Assembly (NCBI RefSeq): GCF_003971065.1
Contig: NZ_RYDV01000002.1
Span: 62,001-126,000, forward strand
From: Candidimonas sp. SYP-B2681
Lineage (GTDB): Bacteria > Pseudomonadota > Gammaproteobacteria > Burkholderiales > Burkholderiaceae_B
DNA length: 64,000 nt
Reading direction: 5' to 3'
Position numbers and translations under genes: made by a program. Below, in pieces: positions 17,397-27,229 of the stretch (position 1 is the stretch's first letter; every line of letters starts with the position of its first letter). The notes under the pieces were generated by a model. That model was not told the DNA's origin, ran no database searches, and saw only the letters and a list, made by a program, of their open reading frames with translations.

Positions 17397-17860
17397 AGAA
17401 AGTGATCGAGCAGGCGTCGGCTTGGCTTATCAAGCCGCAGCATATCGCGGATCAAGAACTGAACCCCGTGCGCGTCTGCGATCAATAACGTCACGGCCGA
17501 TAGCCGCCGAATGTCTTCCTCAGCCTTCAGCAGCAACACGGCGTCGCCCCGGTTGGTTTCCACGTCCCACCGGCTGGGAGTGGCAAAGCTGGAGACGTGG
17601 CGAATGGTGCGTATTTCCGGTATGAATTCTCGGCTGGCCAGTTCTTCTTCCAACAGGCAACGAATGTCTTCCGGTATATCTTGTAAACGGTCTATCCACA
17701 ACAGCTCGGTGCCGCCCGCACCCACCAGTGCAATGCCCTCGTCAGGCGCGGAAATCGGAAAGCTGCGTACCGGTGCGACGGTTTCATAGACATCGTCATC
17801 CAATTCCAGCACTAGGCGGCCGAACGGATCGCGGCGAAGCCGGAAATCTTTAGTGCTCAT
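17393..17860 (-). CDS. Cyanophycin-associated DUF1854 protein
   Basis: 155 residues of the DUF1854 family: FRLRRDPFGRLVLELDDDVYETVAPVRSFPISAP at the start, then GTELLWIDRLQDIPEDIR and the conserved RDMLRLDKPSRRLLDHFL end. The family travels with cyanophycin synthetase and a dedicated ABC exporter-like protein, which are the next genes here. Role unknown; it is probably cytoplasmic and tied to storage-granule metabolism. It lies 16 bp downstream of the ABC gene in the same operon. Its stop codon lies in the edge of repeat copy A. Confidence 0.86.
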   Translation of the reverse strand: MSTKDFRLRRDPFGRLVLELDDDVYETVAPVRSFPISAPDEGIALVGAGGTELLWIDRLQDIPEDIRCLLEEELASREFIPEIRTIRHVSSFATPSRWDVETNRGDAVLLLKAEEDIRRLSAVTLLIADAHGVQFLIRDMLRLDKPSRRLLDHFL

Positions 17861-17876
17861 TTATTTATCGCTCTGA

Positions 17877-20129
17877 TCATGCGATACCTTTATCGGTATC
17901 TTCATCCCAATCTTCATCGCTGGAATCCACCACTTCCTGGGCCAGCTGCGCCTGATAAAGTTTGAAGTAGGGGCCATTGCGCGCGATGAGGTCGTCGTGT
18001 TTGCCCACCTCGACAATTTCGCCGCGATCCAATACCACCAAGCGGTCGGCCTGGTGTAGCGTGCTGAGCCGGTGAGCAATGGAGATTGTCGTACGGCCGC
18101 GCACCAAATTGTCCAGGGCCTTCTGAATCTCTTTTTCCGTTGCCGTATCCACTGATGAAGTGGCCTCGTCGAGGATCAGGATAGGGGGGTCGATAAGCAG
18201 GGCCCTGGCGATAGAGATGCGCTGGCGCTCGCCTCCCGACAAGGCCTGGCCGCGCTCGCCAACGAGCGAGTCGTAGCCATGGGGCAGGCGCAGGATGAAT
18301 TCATGGGCGTTGGCGGCGCGCGCGGCCGCAACAATTTCTTGGTGGCTCGCTTGTGGCATTCCGTAGGCAATGTTCTCGGCAATGGTGCCAAAAAACAGGA
18401 AAGGCTCCTGCAGAACCAGCCCAATATTGCGGCGGTATTCGGAGATTGGCAGCGATCGGATGTCGACCCCATCCAGACGTATCGACCCTTGCGATACATC
18501 ATAGAAACGGCATATCAGGTTTACCAGGGTGCTCTTGCCCGAACCGCTATGGCCGACCAGGCCTATCATTTCCCCTGGCGCGATATCCAGGTCAATCCCC
18601 CGCATCACCGTGCGGTTGCCATACCGAAAGCCGACGTTGCGCAATTCGATGCGCCCCTTTACGTGTTCGATATGCACCGGTTTCGTAGCTTCCGGTACGC
18701 TGGAGACGTGATCCAGGATGTCGAAAATACGTTTGGCGCCGGCCGCTGCCTTTTGCGTGAAAGAAACGATCCGGCTCATGGAGTCGAGCCGGATGTAGAA
18801 GCGGCTGATGTAGGTGAGAAAGGCGGTCAGCACCCCGACTGTGATCTCGCTATCGGCTACCAGCCAAATCCCAAAGGCCCACACGACAAGCAGGCCGATC
18901 TCAGTCAACAGAGTGACAGTCGGTGAGAATAGTGACCAGATCCGGTTGACGCGATCATTGACGCCCAAATTCCGGTTGTTCGCCTCGCGAAAACGGGCGA
19001 CTTCGCGGTTTTCCTGGGCAAAGGCCTTAACCACGCGTATGCCCGGTATGGTGTCGGCCAGTACGTTCGTGATTTCGGACCAGATCCGGTCGACTTTTTC
19101 GAAGCCCCGGCGCAGCCGATCCCGCACCAGATGAATCAACCAGGCGATGAATGGCAGGGGAATCAGGGTAACGACAGCCAACCACGGGTTGATGGAAATG
19201 AGGATCGCGGCGGTCATCACGATCATCAGTACATCTGTGGCGAAATCAAGCAGATGCAATGACAGGAAGACGCAGATACGATCAGATTCCGAACCAATGC
19301 GGGCGATCAGATCCCCAGTGCGTTTGCCGCCGTAATACTGTAAAGATAGCTTCTGTAGATGTTCGTAAGTGGTGGTGCGCAGGTCCGCGCCAATACGCTC
19401 ACTGACCCAGGCAAGAATGTAAGTCCGGGCCCAGCCCAACACCCACGCAAGCAGCGACGACACGAACAGAGCGCCTAGATAAATTCGCACCAGACCCCAG
19501 TCGATGGGCTCGCCGTTCTGAAAGGGAATCAACACCTTATCCATCAATGGCATGGTTAGATAGGGTGCGACCAAGGCCGCCGCGGTCGAGGCCAATGTCA
19601 GCAGAAAGCCAGTCAGCAATAGCAAGCGATAGGGCTTGGCAAATCGCCAAAGTCGCAACAACGCCCACGTTGGGGGCGGCGAATGAATGGCCGACACACT
19701 GTCGGGATGCGTTTCGACTTCGCGTGCAGGGGCTGCCGCCAAGCCCAGCTTAAGGTCGCGCTGTCGATCAAAGCGCGCAATGAACCGCAGGGCCGCGGTA
19801 TTGTGCCCCAAGGTATAGCGCCAGACCCCCAGGCGCGCCTTGCTATCGCGCAATTCCAGCGTACCGACGCCAGCATGGTCATGGTGAGTCATGACGAGTC
19901 CGGGACGGAATGCCCAGACTTGCCATTCGCCGTCATCGGTTTCTTTGCTTAACAGCCGCTGATCCGTTACCACCAGCAAGCCGGGGGCGAAGCGTAAATG
20001 GGAATTCAGATCAATCATGAGCCAGGAAATGACAGTTTCCCGGTCGGCAAGGGCTTCGTTCAAGGACGCGCGCCAAGAATCCGGCAAGTCGTCAGTGACG
20101 TAGCCAGTATCGGATGTTTCTATATTCAT
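17877..20129 (-). CDS. Cyanophycin-associated ABC exporter-type protein (fused TMD-NBD)
   Basis: 750 residues. An N-terminal soluble domain of about 155 residues precedes a six-helix ABC exporter membrane domain (about 165-450). A complete nucleotide-binding domain follows: Walker A GHSGSGKST, Q-loop VLQEPFLF, signature LSGGERQRISIARAL, Walker B ILILDEATSSVD, H-loop AHRLST. It works as a dimer in the inner membrane. The extended N-terminus and its pairing with DUF1854 identify the cyanophycin-linked subgroup. Start at ATG 20129 (MNIETSDTG); a TTG eight codons earlier has no ribosome site. What it moves is not known. Confidence 0.88.
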   Translation of the reverse strand: MNIETSDTGYVTDDLPDSWRASLNEALADRETVISWLMIDLNSHLRFAPGLLVVTDQRLLSKETDDGEWQVWAFRPGLVMTHHDHAGVGTLELRDSKARLGVWRYTLGHNTAALRFIARFDRQRDLKLGLAAAPAREVETHPDSVSAIHSPPPTWALLRLWRFAKPYRLLLLTGFLLTLASTAAALVAPYLTMPLMDKVLIPFQNGEPIDWGLVRIYLGALFVSSLLAWVLGWARTYILAWVSERIGADLRTTTYEHLQKLSLQYYGGKRTGDLIARIGSESDRICVFLSLHLLDFATDVLMIVMTAAILISINPWLAVVTLIPLPFIAWLIHLVRDRLRRGFEKVDRIWSEITNVLADTIPGIRVVKAFAQENREVARFREANNRNLGVNDRVNRIWSLFSPTVTLLTEIGLLVVWAFGIWLVADSEITVGVLTAFLTYISRFYIRLDSMSRIVSFTQKAAAGAKRIFDILDHVSSVPEATKPVHIEHVKGRIELRNVGFRYGNRTVMRGIDLDIAPGEMIGLVGHSGSGKSTLVNLICRFYDVSQGSIRLDGVDIRSLPISEYRRNIGLVLQEPFLFFGTIAENIAYGMPQASHQEIVAAARAANAHEFILRLPHGYDSLVGERGQALSGGERQRISIARALLIDPPILILDEATSSVDTATEKEIQKALDNLVRGRTTISIAHRLSTLHQADRLVVLDRGEIVEVGKHDDLIARNGPYFKLYQAQLAQEVVDSSDEDWDEDTDKGIA

Positions 20130-20366
20130 TGGATCTGCGTGACGTGTCGCCAAGAGAAGGTGCTTATAAGAGTATGGGGCGCTATTGTCACGTTGAAGGG
20201 CCGTGCTGTGTAAGGGGAAAGGCGTTTTTGTGTGGTTTTTTTGCGTCTGGCACTGTGATTTTCTTCTCTTTAGGTAAGCTTGGCAAACACTAAGCCCAAT
20301 AATTGCCGTTAAATATGCGTCAGTCCCTTCATATTTATCTTCCTAGCAACATCGGCTTCATTTCAG

Positions 20367-22574
20367 ATGCAAAAGAAAAACATAGAATTTCTCAATATGA
20401 TGTATTTGCGGGGGCCAAATATATGGGCCTATCGCCCCATCATAGAGGCGTGGGTCGATATTGGCGAACTGGAAGATTTTCCCTCTAACATCATCCCGGG
20501 TTTTTACGAGCGCCTGAACGCGTGGCTGCCGACGCTGGTCGAGCATCGGTGCAGCGTCGGCGAGCGCGGGGGCTTCCTGCAGCGCTTGCGCCAGGGAACC
20601 TGGCCGGCACATATTCTCGAACACGTCACACTAGAGTTGCAAAATCTGGCTGGCATGCCCGGTGGCCTGGGGCGTGCGCGCGAGACCTCAGTGCGGGGGG
20701 TATATAAAGTCATTGTGCGCGCCTGGCACGAGGCGGTGACCAAAGCGGCGCTTTATGCCGCTCGCGATCTTGTCATGGCAGCGATACAAGACCGTCCCTA
20801 CGATGTTCAGGCCGCGATTGAAACGTTACGCGAGCTTGCGGACGATTTGCGTTTGGGGCCCAGCACCGCATGCATAGTCGATGCCGCCGATGACCGCGAT
20901 ATTCCCTGCATCAGGTTGAGCGATGCCAATTTGGTGCAATTGGGCTATGGGGCACAGCAGCGACGCATCTGGACCGCCGAGACCGATCGAACAAGCGCAA
21001 TCGCCGAGAGCATTTCAAGCGATAAGGACCTTACCAAAAGCCTGCTGGAAGCTTGTGGTGTGCCTGTGCCTGAAGGCCGTTTGGTCGATACCCCGGAAGA
21101 AGCCTGGGAGGCGGCTGAGTCGATCGGGCTACCCGTCGTGGTCAAGCCTTGCGACGGCAATCATGGCCGTGGCGTCTTTACCAACCTGACCACGCAGGCT
21201 GAAATCGAGACCGCCTATGCCGTTGCCGTCGATGAAGGCAGCGGCGTTGTCGTCGAGCGCTTCATTCGGGGCGACGAGCATCGCCTGTTAGTGGTAGGCG
21301 ACCGAATGGTCGCGGCCGCGCGCGGCGATGCCGCGACGGTGACAGGCGATGGCGTCAGCACCGTCGAAGAGCTGATAGAAAGTCAGCTGAATTCCGATCC
21401 ACGGCGTGGCCGCGATGAAGACCATCCGCTTAATTTCATCCGGCTCGATTCAGCTGCTCTGCTGGAACTGAAGCGCCAGAACCTCGTACGCGACTCAGTG
21501 CCACCCGTGGGAACCCAGGTCCTTATTCAACGCAACGGCAACGTTTCCATAGATGTGACCGATCTGGTGCATCCGTCTGTCGCGGCAACGGTTGCGCTGG
21601 CGGCTCGGGTGGTGGGCCTGGACATCGCCGGTGTCGATCTGGTCGCACAAGACATTTCGCAGCCGCTGGAAAGCCAGCAAGGGGCAATTGTTGAAGTCAA
21701 TGCAGGCCCCGGACTGTTGATGCACCTGAAACCTGCCGCTGGCGAGCCTCGTCCGGTAGGCAAAGCCATTATTGAACATCTCTTCCCCGAGGGTGATTCA
21801 GGTTACATCCCCATCGTCGGGATAAGTGGCAGCAAAGGCAAAACGACGGTGGCCTGTCTGGTCGCACGCTTACTGCAGCTAAATGGTCAATACACAGGGC
21901 TGGCCTGCAGCTCGGGTCTTTTCTTGGCTCGCCGACACGTTCAAAAAACCGACGCGGCCAACTGGGCTGCAGGCCGCCGCGTGCTGCTTAATCGCGCCGT
22001 GCATGCAGCCGTCATCGAGAATGGGGCGCGCAGTATTTTGTGCGAAGGCCTGGCATACGAGCGTTGCAAGGTAGGCATCGTCACCAATCTAGACCCGGCT
22101 GACTCCTTCCCTGAGCTGTATGTGCATGATATTGAGCAAGTCGCCAAAGTCTTGCGAACCCAGGTTGATGTTGTGTTGCCTGATGGTGTCGCGGTGTTGA
22201 ACGCCGACGACTTGACGGTGGCGGCAATGGCGTCGTTGTGCGACGGAGAAGTGATCTTCTTTGGCATGAATGCAAAGTCCACGGTTATTTCAGAGCACCT
22301 CAAGGAAGGTCGCCGTGCCGTCTTTTTGCGCCATGAACGCATCGTGCTCGCTTTGGGTAGCGATGAAGTGGTCTTAACTGACATAGCCTCGATTCCCATG
22401 ACCGAGGGCGGTCAGATCACCTTCCAGATCGGCAACGTACTGGCTGCTGTCGCTGCTGCATGGGCTTTGGACATAAATCCCGATTTGATTCGCGCAGGCA
22501 TCGAAACCTTTGATGTGAATCTGGTGGACTCAGTATCGGAAATCGCGGCTTCTCCAGTGGAAGCGTTGATCTGA
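20367..22574 (+). CDS. Cyanophycin synthetase-like protein CphA' (short, first of pair)
   Basis: 735 residues in the CphA order: N domain, ATP-grasp (about 210-480), then a Mur-ligase-like domain. The N domain has the full canonical sequence including HILEHVTLELQ (His82, Glu85, His86), part of the metallopeptidase-like site described for primer release in cyanobacterial CphA1. ATP-grasp marks: VVVKPCDGNHGRGV and EVNAGPG. The Mur-type P-loop reads GSKGKTT instead of GTNGKTT, and the chain stops about 120 residues short of its partner, so the Mur C-domain is missing. Probably a paralogue that works with the full-length enzyme downstream (71-bp gap). It is divergent from the ABC/DUF1854 pair. 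Confidence 0.85.
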   Translation: MQKKNIEFLNMMYLRGPNIWAYRPIIEAWVDIGELEDFPSNIIPGFYERLNAWLPTLVEHRCSVGERGGFLQRLRQGTWPAHILEHVTLELQNLAGMPGGLGRARETSVRGVYKVIVRAWHEAVTKAALYAARDLVMAAIQDRPYDVQAAIETLRELADDLRLGPSTACIVDAADDRDIPCIRLSDANLVQLGYGAQQRRIWTAETDRTSAIAESISSDKDLTKSLLEACGVPVPEGRLVDTPEEAWEAAESIGLPVVVKPCDGNHGRGVFTNLTTQAEIETAYAVAVDEGSGVVVERFIRGDEHRLLVVGDRMVAAARGDAATVTGDGVSTVEELIESQLNSDPRRGRDEDHPLNFIRLDSAALLELKRQNLVRDSVPPVGTQVLIQRNGNVSIDVTDLVHPSVAATVALAARVVGLDIAGVDLVAQDISQPLESQQGAIVEVNAGPGLLMHLKPAAGEPRPVGKAIIEHLFPEGDSGYIPIVGISGSKGKTTVACLVARLLQLNGQYTGLACSSGLFLARRHVQKTDAANWAAGRRVLLNRAVHAAVIENGARSILCEGLAYERCKVGIVTNLDPADSFPELYVHDIEQVAKVLRTQVDVVLPDGVAVLNADDLTVAAMASLCDGEVIFFGMNAKSTVISEHLKEGRRAVFLRHERIVLALGSDEVVLTDIASIPMTEGGQITFQIGNVLAAVAAAWALDINPDLIRAGIETFDVNLVDSVSEIAASPVEALI

Positions 22575-22645
22575 AGCCTTCGGGCGGCTGTCAATAACAT
22601 CAACATGGCCCTCGCGGCATTTGTGGCAATAAGGAAGTTCGGCTG

Positions 22646-25225
22646 ATGGAAGTTTCACGCGTAAGGGCCTTGCGCGGCCCCAATCTCTGGTGCCGTCAAA
22701 CGGTCATAGAAGCCATTGTGGCTTGCGACGAGGCCGAGCGGGCTATCGGCGATATGGAGGCATTTGAGACCCGGATGCGCGCCCGCTTTTCGGACATTGA
22801 TCTGCTGAAACCGCCTGGCCAGGAGCAGCCGAACTCCATGGCTCATGCCCTGGCTTCTGCAGCGCTGTGTCTACAGACGAAGGTCGGGTGCGTGTTGACC
22901 TTCAGCCGGACTTCATTGACGATAGATCCCGGCGTATACCAGGTGGTTATCGAATACAGCGAAGAAGCTGTGGGGCGGTTGGCATTCGACCTGGCTTACG
23001 AGCTGTGCCTGGCTGCCATGCACGATCGACCCTTTGATTTGCAGAGCGCGCTGGCTCGGCTGCGAGAACTCAACGATGACGAGCGTCTGGGACCCAGCAC
23101 CGGTTCCATCGTACAGGCGGCGGTCAAGCGCGATATTCCGTACCGGCGACTGACTCGCGGCAGCTTGGTGCAATTCGGCTGGGGCAGCAAACAGCGGCGC
23201 ATTCAGGCCGCAGAGACCGATCGCAGCGGTGCAATTGCCGAGGCGATTGCCCAAGACAAAGAGCTTACCAAGACCCTTCTAGCGGCGGCTGGCGTGCCGG
23301 TACCCGATGGGCGTTGTGTCAGCGATGCCGAGGATGCTTGGACGGTTGCCTGCGAGATAGGCGGCCCTGTAGTGGTCAAGCCGCGCGATGGTAACCAGGG
23401 CAAGGGGGTCGCAGTCAATGTGCAGGGTCGTGAGCAGGTGTTGGCCGCTTACGCGGGAGCAAAGGCGAATGGTCCGGACGTTATCGTGGAACGATATTTT
23501 CCTGGCCACGACTTCCGTTTGCTCGTCGTAGGCGACAAGCTGGTCGCGGCGGCGCGTCGCGACCCACCGCAAGTTATTGGCGATGGCGAGCACAGCATTG
23601 CCCAGCTTGTAGAGATCATCAATCAAGACCCTCTTCGAGGAGAGGGCCACGGTACGTCGTTAACCAAGATCCGTCTGGACGATATTGCATTGTCCACAAT
23701 GGCTATCCAGGGATATGCCGCTGATTCAGTGCCCGACAAGGGCGTGCTGGTTACCTTGCGAAATAACGCGAACCTGAGCACCGGCGGTACAGCAACTGAT
23801 GTAACCGATCACGTCCATCCCGAATTGGCCGCCGGCGCGGTGGCCGCGGCGCAAATGGTTGGCCTGGATATCTGCGGCATAGACCTGGTAAGCGATAACG
23901 TATACGAGCCGCTCGACACGCAGGCCGGCTGCATTGTGGAAGTCAATGCAGCGCCCGGGCTGCGCATGCACTTGAGTCCATCCTTCGGCAAGGCTCGCGC
24001 GGTTGGCGAAGCGATCATTAACGAGATGTTTGCCGAAAACGAAAACGGCCGGATTCCCCTAGTCTCGGTCGCCGGTACGAATGGCAAGACAACGACCGTC
24101 CGCCTGATTGCGCATTTGCTTGCCAGCAGTGGCCGGCGCGTAGGGATGACTAATTCGGACGGCGTTTATATCGGTTCACAACGAATCGATACCGGCGATT
24201 GCAGCGGTCCGCGCAGTGCGCGCAACGTGCTTTTACACCCCGACGTCGATGCGGCGGTATTTGAAACCGCTCGTGGGGGAATTCTGCGTGAAGGCCTTGG
24301 TTTTGACCGCTGCGCTGTGGCTGTCGTAACCAATGTGGGCATGGGCGACCATCTGGGCCTAAGCTACATCAGCACCGTTGAAGACCTGGCGATCGTCAAG
24401 CGCGTCATCGTACAGAATGTCGACGCTGCTGGCGTCGCTGTCCTGAATGCAGCGGATCCGATTGTCGCCGCCATGGCGGACAATTGCCCCGGCGCGGTGA
24501 CGTTTTTCGCCAACGACCGCAATCATCCGATATTGTCGACCCACCGTGCACAGGGTCGCCGTGTGGTGTATGTCGAAGACGGCTCTATTGTATTGGCAGA
24601 GGGGGATTTTGAATGGCGATTTGACCTTGACGCCATCCCTCTTACCCGAAATGGCACCATCGGCTTCCAGATCGAGAACGTCATGGCAGCGCTGGGCGCT
24701 GTGTGGGGCCTTCGCCTTGACTGGGGAAGCATACAAAGAGGGCTGTCGTCATTCGTCAGTGATGCCGCGACCGCCCCCGGACGCTTCAATGTATTTTCTT
24801 ATCGGGGTGCGACGGTGGTCGCCGATTACGGTCACAATCCGGATGCGATTCAGGCACTGGTGTTGGCCATCGATACCATGCCTGCCCAGCGGCGTTCTGT
24901 CGTCATCAGCGGGGCTGGCGACCGGCGCGACGTGGACATTCGGCGCCAGACAGAAATCCTGGGCGATGCGTTTGATGATGTGATTCTTTACCAGGACATG
25001 TGTCAACGTGGCCGGGTCGATGGCGAGGTCGTTACGCTTTTGCGCGAAGGACTGATCAATGCGCAACGAACGACGCGTATTCAGGAGATCCGCGGCGAAT
25101 TCCTGGCGATCGATACGGCGCTCGGGCAACTGAAGGAAGGCGATTTGTGCCTGATTCTTGTGGATCAGGTGGAAGAGGCGCTAGGGCATATTGCGCAACG
25201 CATTGCCGAAAGTGTAGCGGCTTGA
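22646..25225 (+). CDS. cphA: Cyanophycin synthetase CphA (full length)
   Basis: 859 residues. It makes the Asp-Arg storage polymer by ATP-dependent addition of Asp (ATP-grasp domain) and Arg (Mur-ligase domain). ATP-grasp: VVVKPRDGNQGKGV, VERYFPGHDFRLLVVGDK, EVNAAPGLRMH. Mur ligase P-loop GTNGKTTT near residue 476, then ETARGGILREGLGFDRCAVAVVTNVG and the complete C-terminal domain (DYGHNPDAI, GAGDRRD). Unlike its upstream partner, the N domain lacks the HxxEH segment: at that place it reads MAHALASAALCLQ. No cyanophycinase gene is in the window. Confidence 0.93.
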   Translation: MEVSRVRALRGPNLWCRQTVIEAIVACDEAERAIGDMEAFETRMRARFSDIDLLKPPGQEQPNSMAHALASAALCLQTKVGCVLTFSRTSLTIDPGVYQVVIEYSEEAVGRLAFDLAYELCLAAMHDRPFDLQSALARLRELNDDERLGPSTGSIVQAAVKRDIPYRRLTRGSLVQFGWGSKQRRIQAAETDRSGAIAEAIAQDKELTKTLLAAAGVPVPDGRCVSDAEDAWTVACEIGGPVVVKPRDGNQGKGVAVNVQGREQVLAAYAGAKANGPDVIVERYFPGHDFRLLVVGDKLVAAARRDPPQVIGDGEHSIAQLVEIINQDPLRGEGHGTSLTKIRLDDIALSTMAIQGYAADSVPDKGVLVTLRNNANLSTGGTATDVTDHVHPELAAGAVAAAQMVGLDICGIDLVSDNVYEPLDTQAGCIVEVNAAPGLRMHLSPSFGKARAVGEAIINEMFAENENGRIPLVSVAGTNGKTTTVRLIAHLLASSGRRVGMTNSDGVYIGSQRIDTGDCSGPRSARNVLLHPDVDAAVFETARGGILREGLGFDRCAVAVVTNVGMGDHLGLSYISTVEDLAIVKRVIVQNVDAAGVAVLNAADPIVAAMADNCPGAVTFFANDRNHPILSTHRAQGRRVVYVEDGSIVLAEGDFEWRFDLDAIPLTRNGTIGFQIENVMAALGAVWGLRLDWGSIQRGLSSFVSDAATAPGRFNVFSYRGATVVADYGHNPDAIQALVLAIDTMPAQRRSVVISGAGDRRDVDIRRQTEILGDAFDDVILYQDMCQRGRVDGEVVTLLREGLINAQRTTRIQEIRGEFLAIDTALGQLKEGDLCLILVDQVEEALGHIAQRIAESVAA

Positions 25226-25330
25226 TTTTTCTTTACATATTTCCCATTTGGCGGGTTGAAATACCCGCCATCCGCGGGAATAATAAAGTGGTAGACGACC
25301 CTACATAGTTCCAGTGCCCGGAGGTCTATC

Positions 25331-25519
25331 ATGCCAGCAAAATCTCAGGCCCAGCAAAAGGCGGCAGGAGCGGCGCTGTCGGCCAAGCGCGGCGACACTA
25401 AAGTCGGCCAGCTTAAAGGCGCCTCGAAGTCCATGTATAAGTCTATGAGCGAAAAAGAACTCGACGAACTGGCTTCCACCAAACGTAAAGGCAAGCCAGA
25501 GCATAAATCTGATTCATAG
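25331..25519 (+). CDS. DUF3008 family small basic protein
   Basis: 62 residues, highly charged and lysine-rich, starting MPAKSQAQQKAAGAALSAKRGDTKV and containing LKGASKSMYKSMSEKELDELA. This is the DUF3008 family of short conserved proteins of unknown function. CGGAGGT precedes the ATG. A strong terminator follows 13 bp after the stop. Confidence 0.88.
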   Translation: MPAKSQAQQKAAGAALSAKRGDTKVGQLKGASKSMYKSMSEKELDELASTKRKGKPEHKSDS

Positions 25520-25532
25520 CCAGCATATCTAG

Positions 25533-25566
25533 CGGCACATCCCTTCAAGATGTGCCGGTTTTTTTT
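25533..25566 (+). terminator. Intrinsic terminator after the DUF3008 gene
   Basis: Stem CGGCACATC (25533-25541) / GATGTGCCG (25549-25557), 7-nt loop, followed by eight T residues. It also rules out starts of the next gene upstream of 25579 as the natural ones. Confidence 0.9.
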
Positions 25567-25578
25567 CAGGGGATCCCC

Positions 25579-26463
25579 ATGAGCCGTTTGCCCGATACCG
25601 ATTTCGATAGCTTGTTGCCGCCGCTGGCATTGACCCGACGGGGCTTTATCGTCACGTCTCTGGCTAGCGGCTTCGCTTTGGTCGCTGGCCCGGTGGCTGC
25701 GCAGACCGCTATCCAGACCGACACAAAAGGACTGGTGGCCGGCGAAGTGAAGATTCCTGTGGCTGACGGCAGCGTTCCGGCGTATCGGGCAGCGCCCGAA
25801 GGCAAAGCCGTTGTTCCCGTTATTCTCGTTGTTCATGAAGCTTTTGGGGTTCACGAATATATAAAGGACGTTTGCCGGCGGCTTGCCAAAGCGGGATATA
25901 TGGCGATCGCCCCCGAACTTTATTCACGGCAAGGCGACCCGTCGCGATACACCGAAATTTCCCGCTTGCTTAGCGAGGTGGTCAACAAGGTACCCGATGC
26001 GCAGGTGCTGGGCGACCTCGATGCCACGGTTGCTTGGGCTGCGAAAAATGGCGGCAATACCGAACGACTCGGAATTACCGGTTTTTGTTGGGGCGGCCGG
26101 CTAGTCTGGCTGTACGATGCCCATAATCCTAAGGTCAAAGCCGCCGTCGTCTGGTATGGCCAGCTGGTAGGCGATGCCGACCCATTGCATCCGACACAAC
26201 CTATCGAAATCGCCGCGAAACTGAACGGGCCGGTGCTTGGGCTATATGGCGGGAAAGATGCCGGCATCACCCAGGATTCCATCGACGCGATGAAGCAAGC
26301 CCTGGCTAAAGGCGATGATGACGCCAAGGCTTCGACCTTTGTGGTGTACCCGGAAGCCGGACATGCTTTTCACGCCGACTACCGACCCAGTTATAACGCG
26401 GATGCGGCAAAAGACGGATGGGCGCGGGCGGTGAAATGGTTCGATACCTACTTAAAGTCGTAG
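25579..26463 (+). CDS. Dienelactone hydrolase family protein with Tat-like signal
   Basis: 294 residues, alpha/beta-hydrolase of the dienelactone hydrolase family. The N-terminus holds a twin-arginine-type signal (LTRRGFIVTSLASGFALVAGPVAAQ), so export of the folded protein is likely. Family triad: Cys in GFCWGGR, Asp in GGKDAGI, His in EAGHAFH; VVHEAFGVHEYIKDVCRRLA is the usual early segment. Known relatives hydrolyse dienelactones or other small esters. The start ATG 25579 lies just after the preceding terminator. Its last 12 bp overlap the convergent oxygenase gene. Confidence 0.88.
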   Translation: MSRLPDTDFDSLLPPLALTRRGFIVTSLASGFALVAGPVAAQTAIQTDTKGLVAGEVKIPVADGSVPAYRAAPEGKAVVPVILVVHEAFGVHEYIKDVCRRLAKAGYMAIAPELYSRQGDPSRYTEISRLLSEVVNKVPDAQVLGDLDATVAWAAKNGGNTERLGITGFCWGGRLVWLYDAHNPKVKAAVVWYGQLVGDADPLHPTQPIEIAAKLNGPVLGLYGGKDAGITQDSIDAMKQALAKGDDDAKASTFVVYPEAGHAFHADYRPSYNADAAKDGWARAVKWFDTYLKS

Positions 26464-27069
26464 ATAGTCGCGGTCGCTGCGGAACCAGCCCGTGAGACTC
26501 CACCGTGTTTTTGCACAGGGCAAGACTTCGTGGTGGATCAGGTCGCTACGAAAGAGGACGAGCCGGCCGGGGCGCGGCAGGATTCGGCTGAGCTCACGGC
26601 CAACGTCTTCAGGTGAATAGATGCACAGTTGGCCGCCATCGGTGTCGACCCACTCACGATTCAAATACAGCACCAGCGATATGCGCCGGTGCGGCTGCGC
26701 ACGGTGCTGGTCGAGATGTTTTTTGTAGCCCCGGCCTTCGGGATACCGGGCAAAATGGAATTCTGCGCTGTTCAGTCCGGCAAAAAAAATTCGGTTCAGG
26801 TCTTGGCGCAGCGCGTCGGTCCAGAGCAGGAATTCGTTCGATGCCGATCCTTCCTGGCCCGGTGTGAGCCAGCAAATAGAATCGCCTCGAATTTCCGATT
26901 CACGCGATGAGCTGTGCTGATGCCCAACACGTGCTTCGTGAAAGTTTCCTGTATCCCAGTTTTGCAAACAGTCTTGGTACAGGCCTTCGTGCAATGTTGG
27001 ATCGATCAGGTCATCGGCCACCACCCAGTGCTGGCGGGCCAAGGTGTCGAAAAGCGGTTCACGCGCCAT
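26452..27069 (-). CDS. 2-oxoglutarate/Fe(II)-dependent prolyl-4-hydroxylase-type oxygenase
   Basis: 205 residues. Double-stranded beta-helix oxygenase with iron ligands HLD (GYKKHLDQH) and the distal His in DLIHHEVLP, plus the 2OG-binding Arg in AKTRWSLTGWFRSD. RISLVLYLNREWVDTDGGQLCIY is the typical P4Hc core. Start at ATG 27069 (MAREPLFDTLARQHWVVADDLI); the frame runs 27 codons further up without support. The hydroxylated substrate is unknown. Convergent with and overlapping the dienelactone hydrolase end. Confidence 0.83.
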   Translation of the reverse strand: MAREPLFDTLARQHWVVADDLIDPTLHEGLYQDCLQNWDTGNFHEARVGHQHSSSRESEIRGDSICWLTPGQEGSASNEFLLWTDALRQDLNRIFFAGLNSAEFHFARYPEGRGYKKHLDQHRAQPHRRISLVLYLNREWVDTDGGQLCIYSPEDVGRELSRILPRPGRLVLFRSDLIHHEVLPCAKTRWSLTGWFRSDRDYLRL

Positions 27070-27229
27070 ATGATGCGACTTGTATAAAGGTGTGCATCGT
27101 TTTATATGGTGTCCGGTGGCAATAGTGTTGCGCGGCCAAAAAGCCGGCATACGAATTATATCGGTGTAACGCTTGCCACCCTAGCCTTACTTGCGCCGCG
27201 TACGACGCTTATTTTGGTGCACGAATCCG

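Noticed and set aside
25249-25270. Hairpin TGGCGGGT / ACCCGCCA after cphA
   Set aside because: Good stem but no T-tract on either side, so I do not call it a terminator.
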